From the NCBI RefSeq assembly GCF_014207505.1, contig NZ_JACHGL010000007.1:46965-110964 (forward strand): a stretch of DNA of 64,000 nucleotides, given 5' to 3'. Both the position numbers and the translations under genes were made by a program. Under the pieces are notes generated by a model. That model was not told the DNA's origin. It did no database searches and saw only the letters and a program-made list of their open reading frames with translations. Shown in pieces: positions 42,743 to 51,325 of this stretch; position 1 is the first letter of the stretch, and every line of letters begins with the position of its first letter. Source of the stretch: Leuconostoc carnosum. GTDB taxonomy: Bacteria; Bacillota; Bacilli; Lactobacillales; Lactobacillaceae.

Positions 42743-45445
42743 TTATAATTGATCTCTCAATAATTGTTTAATTTCATCCAAACTTGGTTGGCGCGGGTTA
42801 CCAGGTGTGCACTGGTCATTATAGACAAGATCTGTCAACGCATCAATGTTACGTTCCAAATCTGCCTTTTTAACGCCGTTACCAGTTAATGTCTGATCAA
42901 CTTCAACTGACTTAGCCAACTTCTTAATGGCTGTAATCAAAGCATCAACTAATTCAGCATCCGTGCTGCCCTTCAAACCAATATGACGTGCAATATCGGC
43001 GTAATCTTTTTGCGCTGTGTAAGTTTCATAACGTGGGTAAGGCGTACACTTAACGTTACCTGTGACCGCATTAAACTTAATAACATGTGGCATCGCAATA
43101 GCAATAGCCAATCCGTGTGGTAATTCAAATTCACCACCAACTTTATGTGCCAAAGAATGATTAATACCTAAGAAGGCATTGGCAAATGACATACCAGCCA
43201 ATGTTGAGGCGTAGTGCATCTTTGTACGTGCTGTTTGACCTTCTTTAGTCGGATTCTTTGGATCGTAACGGTATGATTCTGCTAAGTTATCAAAAATCAA
43301 CTTAATAGCTTGCAAAGCCCAAGGGCGTGTGAATTCTGATGCCATCACTGACACGTATGACTCCAAAGCATGAGACAAGGCATCTAGTCCAGAGAAAGCA
43401 ACGGTACGCTTTGGTACTGTCATAACAAACTCAGGGTCAACAATCGCAACTTCAGGTGTCAATTCGTAGTCGGCCAATGGATACTTCACATGAGTTGTAT
43501 CATCAGTAATCACAGCAAATGGTGTTACTTCAGAACCTGTACCTGAGGTAGTTGGAATGGCAACCATTTGTGTCAAACGTGCATGATAGAATCTCACAAT
43601 ACGCTTACGAATATCCATGAACTTCTGTTGCAATTCCATGAATAACGCTTTGATTTGCTCTTCATCTTCCAAAATACCTTCGTTACGTGTTGAATACTCG
43701 TACAAGAATCGACCAATCTTACCGGCGTCAAGTGCTGAACCACCACCTAGTAAGATAACTGTATCAGGCTTGAAAGCAGCCATTTGGCGAGCAATATCCA
43801 CAGCTTGTGACAAGGTTGGATCTGGTTTAACTGAACCGTAAATATTTGTTTCAACTTGTTCTTGACGGAGTTCTAACTGACTCAGAACTTTACCAACGAA
43901 TCCAAATTGTACCATACCAGGATCAGCTACAATGAAAGCACGATTGATTGAAGGTAAATCTTGTAAATAAGTAATCGCATTTGATTCATAGTAAACTTCT
44001 TTTGGTAGTCGTACCCACTGTGGGCGGTTACGACGGCGAGCTACTGTTTTAATGTTAAGCAAATCATATGTTGATAAGTTATGAGACAATGAATTTTTCC
44101 CCCATGATCCGGTACCAAGCGTCAATGATGGGCGCATAGCATCTGTATAAATATCGCCAACGCCACCAATTGAGTCAGGTTGGTTAACCAAGATACGTGA
44201 TGCCCCAATAGCATCAGCATATTCTTTAATAAATGGATCATCTTGTGAACCAATTTGAATAGCCGCATTGTGACCAGCACCTTGATAATTTAACAAAGAT
44301 TGCACTGTATCAATAGCTTCTTGGCGCTTTTCGACTTTATAAATAGAAAGCAATGGTGATAACTTTTCTGAAGACAATGCTTCACCAATATTTTTTTGAT
44401 CTAATTCAAACAGCAAAACATCTTTGCCTTCGGGTACTTTAACACCAGCTTGCTCAGCAATCCAGCGTCCTGACATACCAGCAACCGGTCCAGCAACACC
44501 GTAACCTTCGGCATTTGCTTTGAAGACATAGTCAGCAATTTTCTTGTAATCTTTCTTAGGAACTAAGTAAGCGCCTTGATCTTGCAACTTTTTTAGTACT
44601 TCATCATAAATTGGTGCTTGAATGACTGCTGAGTTTTCTGTGGCACAGATCATACCATTATCAAAACGTTTTGATAATAGTAAGTCAGAAACTGCACGAT
44701 CTGTATCCACAGTTGCATCAAGATAAATTGCGCCGTTTCCTGCACCAACACCCATTGATGGATTTCCTGATTTCAACGCTGCATTGACCATTGAAGGACC
44801 ACCGGTAGCCAAAATTGAGGCGATGCCTGTATTTTGGATTAAAGCACTTGTACCATAAATTGAGGGCTTCTCAATCCATTGGATAAAGTTCTTTGGTGCG
44901 CCAGCCTTAACTGCAGCTTCATAAACGATCTGGGCTGCATGTGCTGATGATTTCTGCGCTTGTGGGTGGAAAGCAAAGATAATTGTATTACGTGTCTTTG
45001 CTGTTAACATTGACTTAAAGATTGTTGTTGATGTTGGATTCGTGGTTGGTACGATACCAGCTAACACGCCAAGTGGTGCAGCCAATTCAACCTTCCCTTG
45101 AATTTTATCTTCATTAATGACACCAACTGTCTTATCAAACTTAATCGCATTATAAACTGATTCAGATGCAAAACGATTTTTAGTATCTTTATCTTCAACC
45201 ACACCACGACCAGTTTCATCATGTGCTTCGTGAGCCAATACCAATGAATTTTGCGAACCAGCTAACGCCATAGCCGCCACAATTGTATCAACTTGTTCTT
45301 GTGTGAAAGTTGAAAATTCTGCTAACGCCTGTTGTGATTTTTTAACTAACTCGGCAGTCATTTTTTCAGCTTGTGCTTGTAAATTTGCCTTTTCTTCTGG
45401 TGTTAAAACCTTTTTTTCAGGTTTCTTTTCAGTTGCATTTGCCAT
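42743..45445 (-). CDS. adhE: Bifunctional acetaldehyde-CoA/alcohol dehydrogenase AdhE
   Basis: A 900-residue fusion enzyme that reduces acetyl-CoA to ethanol with two NADH. The N-terminal aldehyde dehydrogenase domain (about 1-440) has the catalytic Cys in GMICATENSA and GAGNGAIYLD; the C-terminal iron alcohol dehydrogenase domain has GGGSALDAGK and metal histidines in GINHSLAHK and LPHGLA. In heterofermenters this re-oxidises NADH from the phosphoketolase pathway. The ATG at 45445 has AAGGAG 8 bases upstream. A good promoter and cre site lie upstream. Confidence 0.96.
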   Translation of the reverse strand: MANATEKKPEKKVLTPEEKANLQAQAEKMTAELVKKSQQALAEFSTFTQEQVDTIVAAMALAGSQNSLVLAHEAHDETGRGVVEDKDTKNRFASESVYNAIKFDKTVGVINEDKIQGKVELAAPLGVLAGIVPTTNPTSTTIFKSMLTAKTRNTIIFAFHPQAQKSSAHAAQIVYEAAVKAGAPKNFIQWIEKPSIYGTSALIQNTGIASILATGGPSMVNAALKSGNPSMGVGAGNGAIYLDATVDTDRAVSDLLLSKRFDNGMICATENSAVIQAPIYDEVLKKLQDQGAYLVPKKDYKKIADYVFKANAEGYGVAGPVAGMSGRWIAEQAGVKVPEGKDVLLFELDQKNIGEALSSEKLSPLLSIYKVEKRQEAIDTVQSLLNYQGAGHNAAIQIGSQDDPFIKEYADAIGASRILVNQPDSIGGVGDIYTDAMRPSLTLGTGSWGKNSLSHNLSTYDLLNIKTVARRRNRPQWVRLPKEVYYESNAITYLQDLPSINRAFIVADPGMVQFGFVGKVLSQLELRQEQVETNIYGSVKPDPTLSQAVDIARQMAAFKPDTVILLGGGSALDAGKIGRFLYEYSTRNEGILEDEEQIKALFMELQQKFMDIRKRIVRFYHARLTQMVAIPTTSGTGSEVTPFAVITDDTTHVKYPLADYELTPEVAIVDPEFVMTVPKRTVAFSGLDALSHALESYVSVMASEFTRPWALQAIKLIFDNLAESYRYDPKNPTKEGQTARTKMHYASTLAGMSFANAFLGINHSLAHKVGGEFELPHGLAIAIAMPHVIKFNAVTGNVKCTPYPRYETYTAQKDYADIARHIGLKGSTDAELVDALITAIKKLAKSVEVDQTLTGNGVKKADLERNIDALTDLVYNDQCTPGNPRQPSLDEIKQLLRDQL

Positions 45446-45486
45446 CGTATGTACTCCTTTTTGTTTGCTCATTTATTAACAATATA

Positions 45487-45515
45487 AGTATATAACACCT
45501 TTGTTAAAAAAGCAA
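45487..45515 (-). promoter_or_regulatory. Promoter of adhE
   Basis: TTGCTT (45510-45515) and TATACT (45487-45492) on the minus strand are 17 bases apart, 42 bases before the adhE ATG. Confidence 0.75.
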
Positions 45516-45558
45516 CAATCTATCATAAAACATTTTAAAATGCATATAAAATAGCGTT

Positions 45559-45572
45559 TGTAAGCGATTACA
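45559..45572. promoter_or_regulatory. cre site upstream of adhE
   Basis: TGTAAGCGATTACA fits the CcpA site consensus and is about 70 bases upstream of the predicted adhE start, a position that would suit activation or looping. A weaker cre-like TTTAAGCGTTTACT lies near 45616-45629. Confidence 0.75.
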
Positions 45573-45726
45573 TGTCCCAATTTACTCTTGTGCATTCATT
45601 TACAAATCGTTTGTTTTTAAGCGTTTACTAGCTTATAAAGTCATATCAGAGATTTATTTACCACAAATCAACATGCATTCGTGAATTCAAACAAAAAAAT
45701 CATCTAGACCAGTTATTTTTCAACTC

Positions 45727-45741
45727 GCAACCTTAGGTTGC
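45727..45741. promoter_or_regulatory. Palindromic site GCAACCTTAGGTTGC
   Basis: A perfect 7-bp inverted repeat around one base lies in the gene-poor 45.5-45.85 kb region, style of a MerR-type operator. No intact regulator gene is next to it; role unknown. Confidence 0.4.
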
Positions 45742-45866
45742 ACCCTACGCAAACAATATGTTACAGCTATATTTGAAAAAGCATTCCCCTACGATTAATT
45801 ATCTGTATAATCATAATTATTCAATTTCACACAGCTCGTGTCTGTATGAACAAGGAGAAATGTTAT

Positions 45867-46437
45867 ATGAAAAATATCTTTAAATCACAATTGAATATGC
45901 TGCGCCAACAGAGTAGCCTCTCACAAGAAGGACTGGCACAAAAAATGTATGTGTCAAGACAATCTGTTTCAAAATGGGAAAATGGCGACGCTGAACCAGA
46001 TATCGATAAATTGATTGCTTTATCTGAAATTTTATCAGTCGACTTGGATTTTTTGTTAGCTGGCAAACAAACAGCCACAGATCTCATATTAGAATTACAT
46101 CAAATCAGCAAGTCGTTTGAAAAGCCAGTATTACAAGGTATCAATTTATCAATTTATGGTCGTGATCGCATTGCTTTATTAGGTGCCACTGACTATGTTC
46201 ACAGCTATATTGATGATCCCTTTTAATACTTGGCTTTCAGGTACATTTGCCAACATCATCACACCAATTCAAAAAGCTTTTCCTGGTTACTACTTAGTAA
46301 CCATCATTTTTAACTTAATCAACGACATAAGTATCAGTAGCGCTATTTTAAAATATATGTTGACGCTTACATTGGCTATTGTTCCTATAGCTATACTCTA
46401 TCTATTACAAAAAAGAGACCACATACATGCTCATTAA
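45867..46437 (+). pseudogene. Fused remnant of an HTH-ABC ATPase and its ABC permease
   Basis: The first frame (from ATG 45867, about 120 residues) has an XRE HTH (QEGLAQKMYVSRQSVSKWENG) and the beginning of an ABC ATPase up to DRIALLGA, where Walker A should follow. There it breaks into TDYVHSYIDDPF and a stop. In the +1 frame from 46183 the sequence continues as the last about 80 residues of an ABC-2-type permease. A large internal deletion therefore removed the ATPase body and the first part of the permease. The HTH part could still be made. Confidence 0.8.
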
Positions 46438-46476
46438 GTATCATACTTAGTAGATTACTCAAGGAGATTATTATCC

Positions 46477-46755
46477 ATGTTATTACGTCAGTTACATAAC
46501 TATATTAAGAATCACTATCAAAATGGTGATTACGCATATGATTACCAAACAACTACGCCCCCAACAGCAAGTTCAGATTATCAGCAGGGCTATCAGCAAG
46601 CGCTTGCTGATTATAAAAGTGGTCAAATGCATCATCATTATCCTCATTTCTCAATGATATTATTGAATACGCTATCCAATAATAAAGCCATAGAAATATC
46701 AGAATTTATTCGCGGCTATCGTGCTGGGAAAAAGACAGCTGATAAGGCTCACTAA
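46477..46755 (+). CDS. Small hypothetical protein
   Basis: A 92-residue soluble, Gln/Tyr/Asp-rich protein. Two similar motifs, YQQGYQQALADYKSG near 36-50 and FIRGYRAGKKTADKA at the end, suggest an internal GY-x-A-G repeat; a His-rich stretch is in between. No family recognised. AAGGAGA is upstream of the ATG and a strong terminator follows, so it is probably a real gene. It lies directly behind the deleted ABC locus. Confidence 0.6.
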   Translation: MLLRQLHNYIKNHYQNGDYAYDYQTTTPPTASSDYQQGYQQALADYKSGQMHHHYPHFSMILLNTLSNNKAIEISEFIRGYRAGKKTADKAH

Positions 46756-46777
46756 CAATTGTTCGAAACATCATTTT

Positions 46778-46813
46778 AAAAGTCCTTAGAATTAATCAAT
46801 TCTAAGGACTTTT
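46778..46813 (+). terminator. Terminator after the small hypothetical gene
   Basis: Perfect 16-bp arms AAAAGTCCTTAGAATT / AATTCTAAGGACTTTT around a 4-base loop. Confidence 0.85.
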
Positions 46814-46864
46814 AGCTTGTATTTTTATTGAATACCTATCCTAGGTAGTAATATTTAACGTCAT

Positions 46865-46893
46865 TAATGCATTTCAAAGCATAAAATGCATTA
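46865..46893. promoter_or_regulatory. Inverted repeat at the promoter of the YczE/YitT-like gene
   Basis: TAATGCATTT (46865-46874) and AAATGCATTA (46884-46893) are perfect arms. TTACTT (46891-46896) and TATAAT (46913-46918), 16 apart, form the likely promoter, so the repeat overlaps the -35 and may be an operator. Confidence 0.5.
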
Positions 46894-46946
46894 CTTACTT
46901 TGCCATTACTGCTATAATTAATTAGTATCATCTCTGGGAGAATACT

Positions 46947-47630
46947 ATGTACTATATCGACGGACAATTTTATCCACTAGGATTAAAACAAAAAATAAGT
47001 TTTTTCACTATCTCACTAGTCATTAATTCATTTGGCAATGGTTTAAGTGTTGCAACTGCAATGGGATCAGCACCTTGGACTGCCGGTGCAGCAAACTTGG
47101 CTCACATTACAGGGTGGCAAATTGGTATTTTCCTAGCTATCTTTGCAACGGTTGTTGCTTTTTTAAATATGTGGTTAGCCATGAGCATTAATTGGCCACG
47201 TTTGATTGGAAATGTTTTTTTCGGCCTGTCTTTTAGTTTTTTGGTCAGTGTTTTCGCTAACTTTTTTATCAGTTTAGGTGTCGATTCTCTAGCCTGGTGG
47301 TGGCGTTTACCACTAAATTTCTTCTCAATTTGGACAATTGGCGTCGCAATTTCAATTTATCAACGCACCAACTGGATTTTACATCCTTTAGATGATTTAA
47401 CCAATATTTTACGTTTTGATTACTTTCATGGTAATGCATCAAAAGCACAAATGAGCAATTTCATTATTGCCATTGCAATATCACTCATAGCTTTAACTGT
47501 TAAACACAGTGTTGTCGCCTTAGGTATTGGCACATTATTTGCTTTTCTATTCCAAGGTCGTAATATCGCTTGGACAGACCGCCACATTTTCAAACACCTC
47601 GTACATGGTGATATTCACGGTAATTCGTAA
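46947..47630 (+). CDS. YczE/YitT-like integral membrane protein
   Basis: A 227-residue protein with five or six hydrophobic helices. The segments NSFGNGLSVATAMGSAPWTAG (residues about 28-48) and LHPLDDLTNIL (about 146-156) are typical of the YczE/YyaS membrane family in lactic acid bacteria, whose biochemical role is unknown. GGGAG precedes the ATG. Monocistronic, with a terminator directly behind. The inverted repeat at its promoter suggests regulation. Confidence 0.75.
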   Translation: MYYIDGQFYPLGLKQKISFFTISLVINSFGNGLSVATAMGSAPWTAGAANLAHITGWQIGIFLAIFATVVAFLNMWLAMSINWPRLIGNVFFGLSFSFLVSVFANFFISLGVDSLAWWWRLPLNFFSIWTIGVAISIYQRTNWILHPLDDLTNILRFDYFHGNASKAQMSNFIIAIAISLIALTVKHSVVALGIGTLFAFLFQGRNIAWTDRHIFKHLVHGDIHGNS

Positions 47631-47652
47631 TCTAACCTTATATTTTACCAAT

Positions 47653-47686
47653 AAAAAAGCGCCGACTTCTCGTCTACGCTTTTTTA
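47653..47686. terminator. Terminator between convergent genes
   Basis: AAAAAAGCG ... CGCTTTTTT with an inner GAC/GTC pair forms a hairpin with T-runs on both strands, between the YczE-like and DUF805 genes, overlapping the latter's stop. Confidence 0.7.
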
Positions 47687-48160
47687 TTGGTATTTAGAAC
47701 GTTTATTCGTTTTAGTAAACGTCAGCCACAGTGTAAATAGTAAGTTTGGTACCATCAAGAAAGATTCGTAAGGCGCTATGTCTAAGCCTAACGCGAGTAA
47801 AATCCCTGCCGCAATACAAGCTATAATTATTGGTAATAGTTGCCACCAACCTGAATAACCCATATCATGCAGTCGCCTAGTTTTTAAAGCTAAATTAGGC
47901 AAAATAACCACTACTGACATACAAACAGAAATCACTAATACCACAATTACTGTTTCTAAAAAAGATGATGAATTATTCTGAAAATGACCATGTTGACCAA
48001 AAAAAGTACCTAGTCCTGCAATAAGCACAATCACTATCGCTAAACTGATGTAAATTAATCCCCAAAACCAAGCCATCCAATTGTAAGCACTACGCGAACT
48101 TGAGCCTCGAAATGTATGGTACTTCTTAAAAAAATCAACTAATGATTCCCAAGCCGACAT
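47684..48160 (-). CDS. DUF805 membrane protein
   Basis: A 158-residue protein with four membrane helices. The N-terminal ESLVDFFKKYHTFRGSSSRSAYNWMAWFW segment and RRLHDMGYSGWWQLL near residues 97-111 are the DUF805 signatures (usually W-x-x-F, R-x-E-FW and RRLHD-x-G-x-SGWW). The family is widespread and uncharacterised. ATG 48160 has GGGGGAG just upstream. No link to neighbours is seen. Confidence 0.88.
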   Translation of the reverse strand: MSAWESLVDFFKKYHTFRGSSSRSAYNWMAWFWGLIYISLAIVIVLIAGLGTFFGQHGHFQNNSSSFLETVIVVLVISVCMSVVVILPNLALKTRRLHDMGYSGWWQLLPIIIACIAAGILLALGLDIAPYESFLMVPNLLFTLWLTFTKTNKRSKYQ

Positions 48161-48244
48161 ATATACTCCCCCTAAAATCAAATATTATCATAACATTGTT
48201 TGATTTTTATCACAATAAAAAAAACAGCCTAAGCTGTTTGACGA

Positions 48245-48823
48245 TTATTTATGAAAAATCTGTTTTGTTGCCTGTTTCACTGCTGTATTATTCAAGAAAG
48301 CATAAGTAATGATAACTTGAATAGGATACATCATGGCAGACTTAATCGCACGTGGTATTAATAATGTAATAAATGAATCAACCGTGTGCACATGGGAATA
48401 CATAATAAATAGCCATACTGTATTTAACCCAACATTCACAACTAGTGTAATTAACCCAACTGCCATTAATATTCTCAGCCAACTGACATGTAACTGTTCA
48501 TAATAAAACAGTGCATAAATGAACGCCGCAACAATAGCACTCAATGTAAAACCAAGAAAAAATGTACCACTTGGATTCACAATGGTAGCATTAACGACAT
48601 CCAATATAGCCGCAATAAACATCGTCCATATAGGACCGTACCATTTAGCAATCAGTGACATCGCAACAAACACAAAACTCACTTTAAGAACATTCGTTCC
48701 AACAGTTAGTTTCCCAAGAGCTAAATCAAGCCCCATAAGCAAAGCAAGTACCACAAATTGACGAATGTCTAATTTGGGTAAAGTCCAAGTGTTCCTAACA
48801 CTTGTAGAATTTTGAACTGACAT
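48245..48823 (-). CDS. folT: Folate ECF transporter S component FolT
   Basis: A 192-residue substrate-binding membrane protein with six helices. LPKLDIRQFVVLALLMGLDLALGKLTVG and FIAAILDVVNATIVNPSGTFFLGFTLSA (about 81-110) are the FolT/ThiT-like ECF features. Folate is inferred from the tetrahydrofolate riboswitch that precedes the gene. It needs the shared EcfAA'T module, not present here. ATG 48823 has GGAGG upstream; longer readings extend into the riboswitch. Confidence 0.88.
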   Translation of the reverse strand: MSVQNSTSVRNTWTLPKLDIRQFVVLALLMGLDLALGKLTVGTNVLKVSFVFVAMSLIAKWYGPIWTMFIAAILDVVNATIVNPSGTFFLGFTLSAIVAAFIYALFYYEQLHVSWLRILMAVGLITLVVNVGLNTVWLFIMYSHVHTVDSFITLLIPRAIKSAMMYPIQVIITYAFLNNTAVKQATKQIFHK

Positions 48824-48874
48824 AGTTCTGAACCTCCGAGTGGAGTGTTCACCGAAAAAGGTACATTTTGGTGA

Positions 48875-48968
48875 ATGTGATATCCGCACCGCATAAATGT
48901 TTTACCATTTACTTCGTTGAAGGCCCACATTCCGTTTCCTTCACACTTAACGCGCAGATATCTACCCC
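48875..48968 (-). promoter_or_regulatory. Tetrahydrofolate riboswitch
   Basis: The minus-strand leader has the THF aptamer pieces in order: GGGTAGATATC, GCGCGTTAAGTG, GGAATGTGGGCCTTCAACGAAG and GGTGCGGATATC, with the outer GATATC arms closing it. It lies 50 bases before the folT ribosome site; CTCC-n3/4-GGAG next to the start suggests translational control. A TATAAT is at 48995-49000. Confidence 0.88.
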
Positions 48969-49038
48969 GTTTATTTTGTCATATTGACTTCCATATTATA
49001 ACATCTTTCAACACGAACAATGACAAAACAATTATTAA

Positions 49039-49749
49039 TTACTTTGTGGCATAATGTGCTGCAGCCGCGCCTAAATTAAAGCGTGAAATGGTTACTTTTT
49101 TAAAGCCCGTATTTAACATCAGCTTACCAAGCGTCATATAGTCCATAAAATTTTCAGTTGTTTGATCTAAATATTGATATTCAGTATATTTTCCATTAGC
49201 AAATATTTTACCGAAAACAGGCATCACTTTACCAAAATATAATTTCCAAAATGGTTTGATTATACGATTATCAGGTTGTGATGTTTCTAGTACAACTAAT
49301 TGACCACCTGGTTTTAAAATACGAAACATTTCTTGCAAACCTAGTGTTGGATCTGGTAAATTTCGCAAGCCAAAACCAATTGTTACAATGTCAAATGTAT
49401 GATCATCAAAAGGCAAAGCCATTGCATCCCCTTGCACAAGGGTAATTCTATCAGGGTAATCACTCAAGTCCACCTTTTTTTGACCAATAGCCAACATTTC
49501 TTCACTAAAATCAAGACCAGTGACGTGAGTCGTTTCGTCACTACTATCAGCCAAAGCCAAAGCCCAATCGGCCGTACCTGTCGCTAAATCAAGAATTTGT
49601 GCGCCCATAGGTATTGTCATCTTAGCCATAACCTTTTGACGCCATTTTTTGTGTGTACCGAAAGAAATAATATTATTCATTTTGTCATATTCAGGCGCAA
49701 TTGTATTAAACAATGCCTTTACATCTGTATTTTTGGGTGATAAAGCCAT
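49039..49749 (-). CDS. menG: Demethylmenaquinone methyltransferase
   Basis: A 236-residue SAM-dependent methyltransferase of the UbiE/MenG family that makes menaquinone from demethylmenaquinone. Motif I is LDLATGTADWALAL (about residues 55-68), with FDIVTIGFGLRNLPDP (about 117-132) and the end YFGKVMPVFGKIF. It is 48 bases downstream of menE and shares its transcript. Other men genes are not in this window. Confidence 0.93.
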   Translation of the reverse strand: MALSPKNTDVKALFNTIAPEYDKMNNIISFGTHKKWRQKVMAKMTIPMGAQILDLATGTADWALALADSSDETTHVTGLDFSEEMLAIGQKKVDLSDYPDRITLVQGDAMALPFDDHTFDIVTIGFGLRNLPDPTLGLQEMFRILKPGGQLVVLETSQPDNRIIKPFWKLYFGKVMPVFGKIFANGKYTEYQYLDQTTENFMDYMTLGKLMLNTGFKKVTISRFNLGAAAAHYATK

Positions 49750-49797
49750 ATTATTTAAGCTTGATACTGTGACATGTTCTCAAGCTTTCCTCCTCTG

Positions 49798-51237
49798 TTA
49801 TTGTAATTCCTCTAATTCAGGTACGTCTGCTGCGAAATAACGTCTTTGCACTTTCCCGCTAGCCGTACGATACCATTGTTTAGCAACGTAAAAATGCTGT
49901 GGTACTTTATAATGCGCTAATTTTTCTCGACCAAATTGCCTTAATTGACGCGCAGATACATGCGTATCTGAAACGACTGCAACTGGGACTGAACCCCACT
50001 TATCATCAGCCACGCCAAAAACAACTATCGCATCCAATCCCGGCATGTTGGCGTATGCTGACTCTACTTCATCTGGGAAAATATTTTCACCACCAGAGCT
50101 AATCATATCCCCTTCACGCCCTTGAATATATAAAAAACCATCCGCATCAAAATAACCAAAATCTTCTGTATTAAACCAACCATCTACTATATTATTAGAT
50201 AATTGCTGGGAATTATTTAAATACCCTACCGTCAAGGTTGGCGTTTTGATCCAAATATTACCGGTAGTCGCTGGCTTACCTTGGGTATCACGTATTTCAA
50301 CTGACACTGGGAATAGTGGTTTGCCAACAGATCCTAGTTTAGTTGTTATACTAGCGGCATCAAGTGCCACAACTTGTGATGCTGTTTCTGTCATACCATA
50401 GGACTGAATAATTGGAATTTGATGTGATTGTGCCTTTTCTAACGTTATTCGGTCTGTCGGCCCACCACCTAAAAGCATGGCTCTAAACTGCCGATTATAA
50501 TTGGCATGCTCAGGTAACTGACCCACTAATTGTTGGAGCATTACCGGTACAACAGACATTGTTGTAATTGTATCATGAACTAACATATGGTTGATTTTTT
50601 CTGCATCAAATTTATCTATTAATATCACGTGCATACCATAAATCAAACTACGCATTAAAATGGAAAAGCCGCTAATATGAAAAATTGGTACAACCGCCAG
50701 CCAACTATCTTCAGCTGTCACACCAAGGTTCAAAGCACTGCCCACTGCTGACATAAAATGATTATGAAAAGTTTGCATCACACCCTTTGGTCGATTTGAT
50801 GTACCTGAAGTATACATGATGCTCGTGACAAATTCATCAGGAAACTCGGCCATTGGCTGGATCTTTTCCCCTTCAGGTAGGGATGAAAATTTTAATTGAC
50901 GATTAACAGCCAATACCCCATCATAGGCATCATCCGTTAATAATAACGTGACACCTGCATCCTGTAGCTGATAATTAACTTCATCAACGGATAACCGACG
51001 ATTGATAAATACAATTGTTTGACCTAATTGTTGCAATGCCATAATTACTAAATAACCACTCAAGTTATTCGTCATAATCACTGCAATTTTGTCATTTTTG
51101 TCACCGATGGCTGCAATTTTACCAGCTACTCGGAGTGCTTGTTGATTCACTTCTAAAAATGTTAATTCTTTGTCTTGATAAGTTACGGCCACACGATTCG
51201 GTGTTAGACGTGCACGTTTTGTCAGCCAGTTTTCCAT
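49798..51237 (-). CDS. menE: o-Succinylbenzoate-CoA ligase
   Basis: A 479-residue acyl-adenylate enzyme that activates o-succinylbenzoate for menaquinone synthesis. The AMP-binding P-loop is MYTSGTSNRPKGV (about residues 140-152); SYGMTETAS (about 284) and GWFNTEDFGYFDADGFLYIQGR (about 356-377) are standard, and the C-terminal lysine is in TASGKVQRR. AGAGG precedes the ATG. It is divergent from copY. The pair menE-menG suggests quinone-linked respiration or quinone uptake and repair in this organism. Confidence 0.9.
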   Translation of the reverse strand: MENWLTKRARLTPNRVAVTYQDKELTFLEVNQQALRVAGKIAAIGDKNDKIAVIMTNNLSGYLVIMALQQLGQTIVFINRRLSVDEVNYQLQDAGVTLLLTDDAYDGVLAVNRQLKFSSLPEGEKIQPMAEFPDEFVTSIMYTSGTSNRPKGVMQTFHNHFMSAVGSALNLGVTAEDSWLAVVPIFHISGFSILMRSLIYGMHVILIDKFDAEKINHMLVHDTITTMSVVPVMLQQLVGQLPEHANYNRQFRAMLLGGGPTDRITLEKAQSHQIPIIQSYGMTETASQVVALDAASITTKLGSVGKPLFPVSVEIRDTQGKPATTGNIWIKTPTLTVGYLNNSQQLSNNIVDGWFNTEDFGYFDADGFLYIQGREGDMISSGGENIFPDEVESAYANMPGLDAIVVFGVADDKWGSVPVAVVSDTHVSARQLRQFGREKLAHYKVPQHFYVAKQWYRTASGKVQRRYFAADVPELEELQ

Positions 51238-51290
51238 GATGTTAACCTCTTTAATAACTATACTATCATACCATTACTGACAAATTTACC

Positions 51291-51319
51291 TTGCATTTAT
51301 TAATCTACAGTTGTAAACT
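51291..51319 (+). promoter_or_regulatory. copY promoter with cop box
   Basis: TTGCAT (51291-51296) and TAAACT (51314-51319) are 17 bases apart, and the spacer contains TACAGTTGTA (51306-51315), a perfect cop box (TACAnnTGTA) for CopY. The predicted transcript start falls at the copY ATG. Confidence 0.82.
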
Positions 51320-51325
51320 AAAGAT

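Noticed and set aside
45500..45560. Rex-type operator near adhE
   Set aside because: No TTGTGA-n6/8-TCACAA-like palindrome present; only AT-rich sequence.
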